DNA of 64,000 nt, taken from positions 434,001 through 498,000 of the forward strand of contig NZ_AP027922.1 of assembly GCF_030296835.1 (NCBI RefSeq), read 5' to 3'. Made by a program: the position numbers and the translations under genes. The DNA is from Pseudoalteromonas sp. MM1. GTDB taxonomy: Bacteria > Pseudomonadota > Gammaproteobacteria > Enterobacterales > Alteromonadaceae. Below the pieces are notes generated by a model. That model did not search any database. It was given only the letters and a program-made list of their open reading frames with translations, and was not told the DNA's origin. Below are positions 53,107 to 62,191 of this stretch, one piece after another (within the stretch, counting starts at the first letter, position 1; each line of letters opens with the position of its first letter).

Positions 53107-54969
53107 ATGGCATTATTGCAAATTGCTGAGCCGGGGCAGAGCGCGGCACCACATGAACACAAATTAGCTATAGGGATTGACCTAGGCACCACAAATTCAT
53201 TGGTTGCAACGGTACAAAGTGGCGAAGCCCGTACACTAACAGATGAGCTTGGTGCAGCCATGTTGCCATCGGTGGTGCGTTATCAGGCCGGTGGTATAAC
53301 AGTAGGCAGCGAAGCTGCGCAAGCGGCTACACAAGACCCTGCAAATACCCTAATTTCGGTTAAGCGTTTTTTGGGTAAAACCCAAGCTGAAATCGAACAA
53401 AGCTATGGCCAGTTGCCTTACCAATTTTGTGAAGACAACGGCTCGCTAGCTATTCAAACCCAAGCGGGTAAAATCAGCCCGGTTAAAGCGTCTAGCCATA
53501 TTTTAGCTGCGCTCAAAGCACGTGCTGAGCAAAGCTTTGGTAATCAAGAAATTTTAGGTGCTGTCATTACCGTACCGGCTTACTTTGATGACGCACAGCG
53601 CCAAAGCACTAAAGATGCAGCAGAGCTTGCAGGTATTAACGTATTGCGCTTATTAAACGAGCCAACCGCTGCAGCAGTCGCTTATGGGTTAGATTCAGGC
53701 CAAGAAGGCATTATTGCTGTTTATGATTTAGGCGGCGGCACCTTTGATATTTCAATACTGCGCTTACATCAAGGTGTATTTGAGGTTATGGCAACGGGTG
53801 GCGATTCAAGCCTAGGCGGCGATGACTTTGACTCATTACTCGTTGATTACTTTAAAAAACAGACTCAAGTAACGAGCTTGTCTCCTTCAGTGCTGCGCTT
53901 ATTTATCAATAAAGCAAAAGCCTGTAAAGAAGCGCTTAGTCAGTATGCAAAAGTAAATGTAGTGCTTGAATTTGACGAGCAAAAACACACCGTAGAAGTA
54001 ACGCGCGAAACCTTTGACGAGCTGGCTATGCCACTGGTTAAAAAAACGCTTCGCTCATGTCGTCGTGCTGTAAAAGATGCAGGCATCGAAAACGAAGAAG
54101 TGCTGCAAGTTGTAATGGTGGGTGGTTCTACACGCATGCCATTGGTTCGCAGCCAAGTTGAAAGCTTTTTTGAAAAAGAGCCACTTACCTCGATTGACCC
54201 CGATCGTGTTGTTGCATTAGGTGCTGCATTACAAGCCGATGTATTAGTGGGTAACAAGCCAGATTCAGATATGTTATTACTTGATGTATTGCCACTGTCG
54301 CTTGGGCTTGAAACCATGGGTGGATTAGTTGAAAAAATAATTCCGCGTAATACCACTATTCCTGTTGCTCGTGCTCAAGAGTTTACTACGTTTAAAGATG
54401 GTCAAACGGCCATGTCTTTACACGTGTTACAAGGTGAGCGTGAACTGGTTGACGACTGCCGCTCATTGGCTAAATTTAGTTTAAAAGGCATACCGGCAAT
54501 GGCAGCAGGTGCTGCACATATTCGTGTTACTTTTAAAGTGGATGCCGATGGCTTGCTAAGTGTATCAGCTATGGAAAAATCAACAGGCGTGCAAGCTGAG
54601 ATCCAAGTTAAACCATCATTTGGCTTATCTGATGACCAAGTCGCTAACATGCTAAAAGAGTCAATGAGCAACGCTAAAGACGACATGCAAGCGCGTATGC
54701 TTAAAGAGCAACAAGTAGAAGCGCTGCGTGTTATAGAAGCACTTGAAGCATCACTTGCCAGCGATGGTGATTTGCTCGATGATATTCAACTTGCTAATTT
54801 AAAAGCTGAAATAAGCGAGCTTGCTAAAGTGCGCGAAACAGCCACTCAGCCAAGTGATATTAAAGCCGCAATTGAAAAAGTAGATAACGCTAGCAGCGAT
54901 TTTGCCTCACGCAGAATGGATGCATCAATTAAAAAAGCCCTAACAGGGCAGTCAGTAGACAACGTTTAA
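53107..54969 (+). CDS. hscA: Hsp70-type chaperone HscA
   Basis: This 620-aa specialised Hsp70 releases the cluster from IscU. Nucleotide-binding motifs are visible: [13 protein letters not shown] (phosphate 1, about 24-36), [14 protein letters not shown] (phosphate 2) and [11 protein letters not shown] (adenosine). The substrate domain begins after [17 protein letters not shown]. Length is 4 aa longer than E. coli HscA. Confidence 0.97.
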   Translation: MALLQIAEPGQSAAPHEHKLAIGIDLGTTNSLVATVQSGEARTLTDELGAAMLPSVVRYQAGGITVGSEAAQAATQDPANTLISVKRFLGKTQAEIEQSYGQLPYQFCEDNGSLAIQTQAGKISPVKASSHILAALKARAEQSFGNQEILGAVITVPAYFDDAQRQSTKDAAELAGINVLRLLNEPTAAAVAYGLDSGQEGIIAVYDLGGGTFDISILRLHQGVFEVMATGGDSSLGGDDFDSLLVDYFKKQTQVTSLSPSVLRLFINKAKACKEALSQYAKVNVVLEFDEQKHTVEVTRETFDELAMPLVKKTLRSCRRAVKDAGIENEEVLQVVMVGGSTRMPLVRSQVESFFEKEPLTSIDPDRVVALGAALQADVLVGNKPDSDMLLLDVLPLSLGLETMGGLVEKIIPRNTTIPVARAQEFTTFKDGQTAMSLHVLQGERELVDDCRSLAKFSLKGIPAMAAGAAHIRVTFKVDADGLLSVSAMEKSTGVQAEIQVKPSFGLSDDQVANMLKESMSNAKDDMQARMLKEQQVEALRVIEALEASLASDGDLLDDIQLANLKAEISELAKVRETATQPSDIKAAIEKVDNASSDFASRRMDASIKKALTGQSVDNV

Positions 54970-54979
54970 AGAGGTTAGA

Positions 54980-55318
54980 ATGCCACAAATTATTTTTCTT
55001 CCCCATCCGGAATTATGTCCTGACGGTGCAGCACTTGAAGCGCCAGCGGGCGAAACCGTCCTTGATGTGGCCCTTAAAAATGGCATTAGCATTCCACATG
55101 CATGTGAAAAATCGTGTGCATGTACTACATGCCATTTAGTGATCCGCGAAGGCTTTGACTCATTAGATGAAAGCGATGAGCTAGAAGACGACATGCTAGA
55201 TAAAGCATGGGGCTTAGAGTCAGAGTCACGCTTAGGATGCCAAGCAGTTATTAGAGATGAAGACTTAGTGGTTGAAATACCAAAGTACAATCTCAATATC
55301 GTTAATGAAGAGCATTAA
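54980..55318 (+). CDS. fdx: [2Fe-2S] ferredoxin of the ISC system
   Basis: This 112-aa ferredoxin donates electrons for cluster assembly. Its four Cys are in HACEKSCACTTCHL and LGCQAV (spacing C-x5-C-x2-C...C). It lies 10 bp after hscA and ends the operon here; iscX is not present after it. A strong terminator follows. Confidence 0.97.
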   Translation: MPQIIFLPHPELCPDGAALEAPAGETVLDVALKNGISIPHACEKSCACTTCHLVIREGFDSLDESDELEDDMLDKAWGLESESRLGCQAVIRDEDLVVEIPKYNLNIVNEEH

Positions 55319-55341
55319 TTCTAAACGGCTTTGATTTCGTA

Positions 55342-55380
55342 AAAACCGCTGTAGTTGCTTGGTCTCTACAGCGGTTTTTT
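55342..55380 (+). terminator. Strong terminator of the isc operon
   Basis: AAAACCGCTGTAG pairs with CTACAGCGGTTTT around an 11-nt loop, followed by T. It is 23 bp after the fdx stop. Confidence 0.92.
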
Positions 55381-55497
55381 GTTTTAGCGCTTTCAGCTTT
55401 CAGCCGTTAGTTTTTAGCTGCTCAAGATGAAGGTTTAGTTATTTGTGTTAATAAACTGAGGTAGCTTTACATTCATTTCTCGATTTTTTTAAGCTTT

Positions 55498-55588
55498 TGA
55501 TAGCTGATAGCTGATAGCTGATAGCTGATAGCTGATAGCTGATAGCTGATAGCTGATAGCTGATAGCTGATAGCTGATAGCTGATAGC
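55498..55588. repeat. Tandem heptamer repeat (TGATAGC)13
   Basis: Thirteen perfect copies of TGATAGC end 17 bp before the dehydrogenase start, just upstream of its AGGAGG site. Slippage of 7-bp units here would change promoter or leader spacing. Confidence 0.95.
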
Positions 55589-55605
55589 TTTTACTAGGAG
55601 GTTCT

Positions 55606-57033
55606 ATGTCTGATTTGGTTTTTTCTGATTCGTTTATCGACGGTGATTTTTATTCTACAAGCCAGCGTTTTAGCGTTGACGATCCTGCGACCGAAAAAAG
55701 TATTGTAGAAGTAAGTGATATAGACGAGCAAGGCGTTAATAGCGCAATAAAGGCAGCACAAGGTGCGTTTGTTAAATTAAAATCAACCAACGCCACTGAG
55801 CGAAGTGACACACTGATGCGCTGGTATGATTTAGTAATAAAACACAAGCAAACCCTTGCAGAGCTAATGACCAAAGAGCAAGGTAAACCACTTAAAGAAT
55901 CATTAGGTGAAATAGACTATGGCGCTGGGTTTATAAAATGGTTTGCAGAAGAAGCTAAACGCAGTTACGGCGATGTGATCCCCCCAACCGACGACACTCA
56001 TAGATTAACGAGCTTTAAACAACCTGTAGGCGTTGTGGCTGGCATAACTCCTTGGAACTTTCCGGTTGCGATGGTGACGCGTAAAGTGGCACCAGCATAC
56101 GCAGCTGGCTGTAGCTTTGTGCTAAAACCTTCTGAATATACACCTTTATGTGCTTTGGCATTGGCATACCTTGCCGATCAAGCAGGCTTTGTTAAAGGTG
56201 CTTTTAACGTGCTGGTTTCGCAAGATGCAAAAACAGTAGGTAAAATGCTAACAGACTCAGAGGTGGTGCGCAAATTTACTTTTACAGGTTCAACAGGCGT
56301 AGGTAAGCAGTTACTTTCTCAGTGTGCGGGTACGATTAAACGTACCTCCATGGAACTTGGCGGAAACGCCCCCTTTATTATTTTTGATAATGCCGATATA
56401 GACGAAGCAATCGACGGCCTCATGGCGGCTAAGTTTAGAAACAGTGGCCAAGCATGTGTAGCCGCAAACCGCATTTTTATACAGCGCAGTATTTTAGATG
56501 AAGTGCTTAGTAAAATTACGCCTAAAGTAGCCGCATTAAAAGTAGCCAATGGGTTTGAAGAGGACGTAGACATTGGCCCCCTGATTTACCCAAAAGCGAA
56601 AGAAAAAGTGCAGCAGCTTGTGCAAGATGCACTTGATAAAGGCGCAGACCTAATAGGGGATAACAGCGACTTAGGCGGTAGCTTTCAAAACCCGCTTATT
56701 ATTACTAACGTAACGACCGAAATGGATATATACCACGAAGAAGTATTTGGCCCGGTATTAACGGTTATTCCTTTTGATGAAGAAAGCGAAGTACTTGCCC
56801 TTGCTAACGATGTTCCATACGGCTTAGCGGCTTATTTTTACAGTCAAAATATCAAGCAGATTTATCGTATTAGCGAAGGGCTTGAGTTTGGCATGGTTGG
56901 TGTTAACGAAGGGGTTATATCTAACCCTGTGGCACCGTTTGGTGGAGTTAAGCAATCTGGCTTAGGCCGAGAAGGCGGCCATCAAGGGCTTGATGAATAC
57001 CTTGAAGAAAAATACGTGTGTATCAAAGTTTAA
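55606..57033 (+). CDS. gabD: NAD(P)-dependent succinate-semialdehyde-type dehydrogenase
   Basis: This 475-aa aldehyde dehydrogenase-family enzyme oxidises an aldehyde such as succinate semialdehyde to the acid. The catalytic Glu is in MELGGNAPF (about 250) and the catalytic Cys in NSGQACVAANR (about 284). The cofactor site FTGSTGVGKQL and ITPWNFPVAMVTRKVAPA are typical of GabD-like enzymes. A strong AGGAGG site precedes it, directly after the heptamer repeat. No gabT is adjacent, so substrate preference is not certain. Confidence 0.88.
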   Translation: MSDLVFSDSFIDGDFYSTSQRFSVDDPATEKSIVEVSDIDEQGVNSAIKAAQGAFVKLKSTNATERSDTLMRWYDLVIKHKQTLAELMTKEQGKPLKESLGEIDYGAGFIKWFAEEAKRSYGDVIPPTDDTHRLTSFKQPVGVVAGITPWNFPVAMVTRKVAPAYAAGCSFVLKPSEYTPLCALALAYLADQAGFVKGAFNVLVSQDAKTVGKMLTDSEVVRKFTFTGSTGVGKQLLSQCAGTIKRTSMELGGNAPFIIFDNADIDEAIDGLMAAKFRNSGQACVAANRIFIQRSILDEVLSKITPKVAALKVANGFEEDVDIGPLIYPKAKEKVQQLVQDALDKGADLIGDNSDLGGSFQNPLIITNVTTEMDIYHEEVFGPVLTVIPFDEESEVLALANDVPYGLAAYFYSQNIKQIYRISEGLEFGMVGVNEGVISNPVAPFGGVKQSGLGREGGHQGLDEYLEEKYVCIKV

Positions 57034-57090
57034 AAACGATGACACCATAAACCATGAAAATTGGTTTATCCAGCACGGCTTAGGTTACTA

Positions 57091-57299
57091 ATACCAATTT
57101 GCTTAATTAAGTGCTCAATTTGGGGATGGAAAAACGTGTTGATAGCTTGGCAAAAAATTCGCTATTTAGTTGTCCTCGGCAATTGCTCCTGCATTGCTCT
57201 ACCTTGTGCATCCATGCAGTCGTAAATGAGCATTTTTTAACGCCGGTAGCGGCACGTTTAGCCCCATAAAATGATTAAATATTATTGCGGAATTGGTAT
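57091..57299. repeat. MITE-like intergenic element with ATACCAATT ends
   Basis: A 209-bp non-coding segment bounded by ATACCAATT (57091-57099) and its inverted copy AATTGGTAT (57291-57299). No frame of useful length lies within. The size, inverted ends and intergenic position are those of a miniature element or dispersed repeat. The mobilising enzyme cannot be told from this copy. A TA duplication is possible but not clear. Confidence 0.6.
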
Positions 57300-57427
57300 A
57301 GGTTTATAACTACAAGTTACCTTTTTATTGCTAGATATAGGCCTTAGTGCTACATTTACGGCATAATTTTTGTTTAAAAGTAATCAAAAATAAAAAGAAT
57401 TTCTACTTGTAGAAATAACCCGTGTGT

Positions 57428-57455
57428 AAATGCCACCGCAAGGTGGCATTTTTTA
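57428..57455. terminator. Terminator between gabD and the HD-GYP gene
   Basis: AAATGCCACC-GCAA-GGTGGCATTT followed by T. It is best on the plus strand and weaker on the minus strand, where it lies 24 bp past the HD-GYP gene stop. Confidence 0.8.
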
Positions 57456-57478
57456 TAGCTTGAGAAAGTGAAGCAGGG

Positions 57479-59140
57479 TTATTTTATAGGTGAATACCCA
57501 GGTAGTTTTGCTAGGTCAACAAAGTCTAATTGCTCGGCAATCGCATACTCTTTAATATAATTTTTATACACTTCAGATTCTACAAATACGGCAAAAATGT
57601 CAGCATCTAGGTGATTATCTTCAACCATACGCCCTAAAATTGTTAAACATTCACTTACCGGTTTTGCTTTTTTGTAAGGCCTATCTACGGCAGAAAGCGC
57701 TTCAAATATATCAGCAATAGCCATCAACCTTGCAGGTACCGACATTTGTTCTTTTGTTAATCCTTGCGGATAGCCTGTACCATCCAATTTTTCATGATGC
57801 CCAAGTGCATATTCAGACACATTACTTAAATGCTTAGGGAATGGCAGCGTATCTAATATATTTTTAGTTACATCCATATGGCGCTTCATTACGTCGCGCT
57901 CGCCAAGTGTTAGCGTACCTTTACGTATTTGTAAGTTCTCTACTTCATCTGCGTTTAGTAAGGGGATATCTTTACTGTTAATCGTTAAGTGATAGTGGGA
58001 TGCAATGCGGTCTATATTGGCAAAGTCCTCATCTGATAAAAATTCACCACCCACATTAACTCTTTGCAAAAATGCACGGTCTAAAGACAGCTGTTTTAAT
58101 TCGGTATCGAGTAGGCGTTCAAATTGTAAAACTTCAATGGGCCTATTGAGCTTCATCGCAGAGATAATTTGTTTTTGATAGCTTATTTCTAAATCACGTT
58201 TAATGACTTCAAATTTAGCATCAATGTGTTCAATACGATCAAAAATAGTTTCTAGCTTGGTCGACTTTTCCATTATGTGATCAGGTGTGGCTATTTTGCC
58301 GCAATCATGAAGCCAGCCTGCAATATCTAGCTCATGGCGATCTGCATCACTCATTAAAAAGTTAGCCAATGGACCACGGTCAATATTATGAACAGCATCA
58401 GCAAGCATTAAAGTAAGTGCAGGGACTCGCTTGCAGTGTCCGCCAGTATGTGGCGACTTTTCGTCGATGGCCATAGCAATGGTTTCGACAAATTTAGAAA
58501 ATAGCTCTTCCATTCCTTTAATAAGGGTTGAGTTTGTTAGTGATATAGCGCCTAACGAAGCGAATGAGCGTATTAGTGTGACGAGTTCATCACTATAAGT
58601 GATGATATTGCCGTGTTGATCTTTCACGTTGATAAGCTGAATCACACCAATAATATCATCGGTATGATCTTTTAGCGGTATTGTTAACATAGATTGGGTA
58701 CGATATCCCGTACGCGCATCCATATTACGCGCAGCGCTCATATCAAAGGGCAGGGCTGAGTATACATCTGGAATATTAATAATTTCTCCAGAGTTAACTG
58801 CATGAGCGACAATCGCAGTTTCGTTTTCTTTTCCATCTATAAACAAATCGATATTAGGAAAGTCAACGGGGTTCCCTGAAGCTCCCCCTAAATAGAGGTC
58901 TAAAGATTTATTAATAACGGTTTCAAACTTTAGCTGCTTGTCATCTGTAATAGAGTAAATAGTCCCTGCGTCAGAGTTAGAAATAGACATAACGACTTGG
59001 AGAATTTCTTCAAGAAGTTTACTTGCATCCTTTTCTGTTGTTAGCCTAATACTAATATCAATAAAGTGATGAAGATTCGTTCTATCTTTAATGTACTCAG
59101 ACATGTTATTACTACTTTGTTTTGTGGATAAAGGCGCCAT
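57479..59140 (-). CDS. GAF-HD-GYP cyclic-di-GMP phosphodiesterase
   Basis: This 553-aa protein has an N-terminal GAF domain (about 30-205) and an HD-GYP domain (about 225-460) that hydrolyses c-di-GMP. Metal-binding residues are in SPHTGGHCKRV, the HD pair WLHDCGKIATPDH and HHEKLDGTGYPQGL (the GYP motif). The start at 59140 has AGGA five bases upstream but overlaps the upstream gene by 29 bp; Met13 (59104) is the alternative. It is the last gene of the minus-strand operon. Confidence 0.92.
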   Translation of the reverse strand: MAPLSTKQSSNNMSEYIKDRTNLHHFIDISIRLTTEKDASKLLEEILQVVMSISNSDAGTIYSITDDKQLKFETVINKSLDLYLGGASGNPVDFPNIDLFIDGKENETAIVAHAVNSGEIINIPDVYSALPFDMSAARNMDARTGYRTQSMLTIPLKDHTDDIIGVIQLINVKDQHGNIITYSDELVTLIRSFASLGAISLTNSTLIKGMEELFSKFVETIAMAIDEKSPHTGGHCKRVPALTLMLADAVHNIDRGPLANFLMSDADRHELDIAGWLHDCGKIATPDHIMEKSTKLETIFDRIEHIDAKFEVIKRDLEISYQKQIISAMKLNRPIEVLQFERLLDTELKQLSLDRAFLQRVNVGGEFLSDEDFANIDRIASHYHLTINSKDIPLLNADEVENLQIRKGTLTLGERDVMKRHMDVTKNILDTLPFPKHLSNVSEYALGHHEKLDGTGYPQGLTKEQMSVPARLMAIADIFEALSAVDRPYKKAKPVSECLTILGRMVEDNHLDADIFAVFVESEVYKNYIKEYAIAEQLDFVDLAKLPGYSPIK

Positions 59141-61340
59141 TCCAATCCTGTGCTAAAGTTTGCAAATCGGTATTTTTAATTCGGTCAATAAAAATGTGGT
59201 AAATGTGATCACTCAATAAGGCCGTTTCACTCAACTCTTCAAATAGCGATAGCGCGAGTGACCAATTTTTATTACTGTAATGCTGCATAGCAGTGAACGA
59301 CTTTTTTATTTCAAGTAGTTGGGTTTCATTCAGCTCAGCTGTAAAGCCTATTGGTTCGTAAAGTTCAGTCGCTTTTTCTTTACCAACTACTTGTACTTTA
59401 TCAATCAAGCGAAATGCAATATGCGGACAAGCATTCATTGTCTCGCCAGTAACCAGAATAGCTATCCCGTAAAATTTGGTCAAGCTTTCTACTCTTGAGC
59501 CTAAATTAACCGCATCTCCAAGTACTGTATAGGCTTTTCTGTATACAGAACCCATATCGCCTACATACATGTCACCGGTGCTTATGCCCACACCAATGTT
59601 AATGGGAGGGAGCTGCTGTGCAGCAAATGCTTTATTAAGGCTTGTAAGGCCAGCTACCATTGCCATTGCCGCCTCAACACTATGTTTAGCGTGCTCGCTA
59701 TCTTCAAGCGGGGCATTCCAAAAGGCCATAATCATATCGCCTACGTATTTATCTATTGTACCATTGTGGTCAAAAATAACTTTTGTAGTTGCCGACAAGT
59801 ACTGATTTAAATAATCACTTAATTGGTTTGCGCTCATCCCCTCCGACAGCGCAGTAAAACTTCTAATATCAGCAAATAATACGGTCATATTTCGTTTTAT
59901 ACTTTGCTGAGTAAGCTGTTTACGTTGGCGAATTAACTGCTCAATGTGATCAGGTGGAACATACTGATTAAACATCGATTTAATTTTTTTGCTGTGTTTC
60001 ATTTCTGCTATAGAGCCAATAAAAACAAAGTAGGCCGCTAAAATAGATATAAGTAACAGCGGCATAAATAGCGGGAGGCTAATTTTTTGTACTGACCATA
60101 AATAAAAATTAAGTAATATAACCAATCCTGCCACACTCACTGAAAGCGTGACAATATAGCGGGCACTTTTACGATAACTTAAAACCGATAAGCAACAGCC
60201 CACAAAGGTAATAATCAATAATGTGGCACCTAAAGCCCATGAAGGTTGAGTAGGTAAAATTTCTGGATGGAGGAGCCCTTCAAAAATATTGGCATGCACT
60301 TCTACCCCAGGGTATTGTAAACCCACAGGTGTAGCTCTTAAATCAGCTAAACCAATTGCGGAGGTTCCAACAAATGCTACGCTGCCTTCTAATTGTTGCT
60401 CGGCAACTTTTTTAGTTAATACATCTGTTGCAGAGTAATATTGAAAACTCTTAGCGCGGCCTTTATACGGGATAAAAATTTGGCCGTACTCATCAGTTTG
60501 TATCCAGTGCTCATGAAATTTAACTCCTTCAAAAAAAGTCATGTCGTCTTGGGTATTCGCGCGTGTTTCGATATTGTCCGCCAAGGTATATAAACGTGCC
60601 GCCTCAAGTGCCAAAGAAGGGTAGAGTTTATCACCTATTCTATTAACCAGTGCCGCTTTGCGAATAAACCCATCGTTTTCACTGTGGGCATTTATAAATC
60701 CGTTACCCGTAGCACTACTTTGTAGCATAGGTATATTAACTGTAGCACCTAAAAAAGGGGTTACTTGTAAGTTGCCTTGCTCGCTTTGTGGTAATACTAC
60801 GCTTGTTTTTGGCAATGGGTTTTGCTGTTTGTAGGTATCGTTGTTTAATAAAAAACCTAATACGGTATCGTTGCTATTGAGCGCTTGAGCAAAGGTGGTA
60901 TCGGCATCTACCTGATGTTTAATATCATTTAACGCTAATTTGTGTATTTTTAGTAAGTCTGGGGCTCTAGCTTGAATTTGGCTAATAGGGTTTGTTTCTG
61001 GCTCAGAAAAAAATATATCAAACGCAATAACTACAACTCCAGCCTCTGTGAGTTTATTTACCAGATCTGCCATTTTTTCCCGGCTCCACGGGAAACGTCC
61101 TTGCTCTTGCATCGTTTTTTCATCTATGTCGATAATAACAACGGCTTCGTCGAGCTGTCGGGGTGTATCGGGTAAAGTTAGCAATAGCCTAGAGTCGTAA
61201 ATAATACCTTCGACCCTATTGAGCAGCTTGGCTAATGTACCACTAGAAAATAATTCTACAGCAGCTATAAACAGCGTAATCGCTAAGCCTACAAATAGGT
61301 GGCGATAAATTTTAGGAATATAAACGCGAGAAATAACAAT
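59112..61340 (-). CDS. CHASE2-domain adenylate/guanylate cyclase, probable ATT start
   Basis: The protein has an extracytoplasmic CHASE2 sensor (about 50-360), three membrane helices (about 370-450) and a C-terminal class III nucleotide cyclase (VLFADIRSFTALSEGMS, DKYVGDMIMAFWNAP, VGDMGSVYRKAYTVLGDAVN). The first usual start is a TTG at 61184, but the frame stays open to 61346 and encodes the needed N-terminal membrane helix (HLFVGLAITLFIAAVELF). No ATG, GTG or TTG lies before that helix. ATT at 61340-61338, overlapping the previous stop as TAATT and with AAGGA upstream, is the best candidate. Confidence 0.7.
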   Translation of the reverse strand: MVISRVYIPKIYRHLFVGLAITLFIAAVELFSSGTLAKLLNRVEGIIYDSRLLLTLPDTPRQLDEAVVIIDIDEKTMQEQGRFPWSREKMADLVNKLTEAGVVVIAFDIFFSEPETNPISQIQARAPDLLKIHKLALNDIKHQVDADTTFAQALNSNDTVLGFLLNNDTYKQQNPLPKTSVVLPQSEQGNLQVTPFLGATVNIPMLQSSATGNGFINAHSENDGFIRKAALVNRIGDKLYPSLALEAARLYTLADNIETRANTQDDMTFFEGVKFHEHWIQTDEYGQIFIPYKGRAKSFQYYSATDVLTKKVAEQQLEGSVAFVGTSAIGLADLRATPVGLQYPGVEVHANIFEGLLHPEILPTQPSWALGATLLIITFVGCCLSVLSYRKSARYIVTLSVSVAGLVILLNFYLWSVQKISLPLFMPLLLISILAAYFVFIGSIAEMKHSKKIKSMFNQYVPPDHIEQLIRQRKQLTQQSIKRNMTVLFADIRSFTALSEGMSANQLSDYLNQYLSATTKVIFDHNGTIDKYVGDMIMAFWNAPLEDSEHAKHSVEAAMAMVAGLTSLNKAFAAQQLPPINIGVGISTGDMYVGDMGSVYRKAYTVLGDAVNLGSRVESLTKFYGIAILVTGETMNACPHIAFRLIDKVQVVGKEKATELYEPIGFTAELNETQLLEIKKSFTAMQHYSNKNWSLALSLFEELSETALLSDHIYHIFIDRIKNTDLQTLAQDWNGAFIHKTK

Positions 61341-62188
61341 TAATCCTTACTTGGCGCAAACTCAAATGTTCGGCCTTCTCTGGCACATTCAATATTAATA
61401 TGCTCGCCATAATTTGCTTGTAAATGTGTTTCTATTGCGAGTAACTCGTCATCGGTTCTTGTTGGGTCGTGGCTTATAATCGCTAAATTTTTAATACATG
61501 CTAGCATTGCTAATTCAGCTACTTGCTTAAATGTACTATGCCCCCAACCGTGCTTAAGCTGGAGCTCTTCGGTCGTAAACTGTGCATCATGAATTAATAA
61601 GTCAGCATCTTTAATAAACTCAGCCCACTGGGTAACTGTGGTTTTAACAACACCGGGAGGGGCCAATTCGTTATCTGTTATGTAAGCAATTTTTTTGCCT
61701 TCAGCATGTACACAATACGCTGTACCTCCGCCTGGATGATTTAACGGCGCGGTAAATACGTTAAAATTATTTAGAGTAAAGTTTTTTTGAGTAGCAAGCT
61801 GGGTATTTAGTGTTATGTTTGCTGGTAAGTTTTGGTAGCTAACCGGGAAAAACGAGCCAGACATTTGCATTAATATAGCATTTTTACTTTGCTCGTCTTC
61901 AACATCACCTACAACAACGGTTATATCACGATCGGCTTGGTAAATAGGCTTAAAAAAAGGAAAGCCTTGAATATGATCCCAGTGATTATGCGTTAGTAAA
62001 ATTGCAATAGGGGTCGTGTGCTTTATGAGCTTTTCACCTAACTGTGCAATGCCTGTTCCTGAGTCGAGTATCAGGCTTGTGCCATTTGTTTGCTCAACAT
62101 ACACACATGAAGTATTACCACCAAATAGGTGGGTATGTGCACCCGGAGATGGCATTGAGCCTCTTACGCCATAAAATTTAACTTTCAT
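61340..62188 (-). CDS. MBL-fold metallo-hydrolase
   Basis: This 282-aa metallo-beta-lactamase-fold hydrolase has the metal motif LTHNHWDHIQGF (HxHxDH, about 85-96). Further ligands are His in LNHPGGG and Asp in LIHDAQF, and a late His in IISHDPTRTD. It resembles phosphodiesterases of the RNase Z/PhnP type; its size and second half (LKHGWGHSTFKQVAELA) fit cyclic-nucleotide or phosphonate-related enzymes. It lies 3 bp after the repeat-protein stop, and its own stop is fused with the cyclase start. It may degrade the product of that cyclase, but this is inference. Confidence 0.85.
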   Translation of the reverse strand: MKVKFYGVRGSMPSPGAHTHLFGGNTSCVYVEQTNGTSLILDSGTGIAQLGEKLIKHTTPIAILLTHNHWDHIQGFPFFKPIYQADRDITVVVGDVEDEQSKNAILMQMSGSFFPVSYQNLPANITLNTQLATQKNFTLNNFNVFTAPLNHPGGGTAYCVHAEGKKIAYITDNELAPPGVVKTTVTQWAEFIKDADLLIHDAQFTTEELQLKHGWGHSTFKQVAELAMLACIKNLAIISHDPTRTDDELLAIETHLQANYGEHINIECAREGRTFEFAPSKD

Positions 62189-62191
62189 AAT

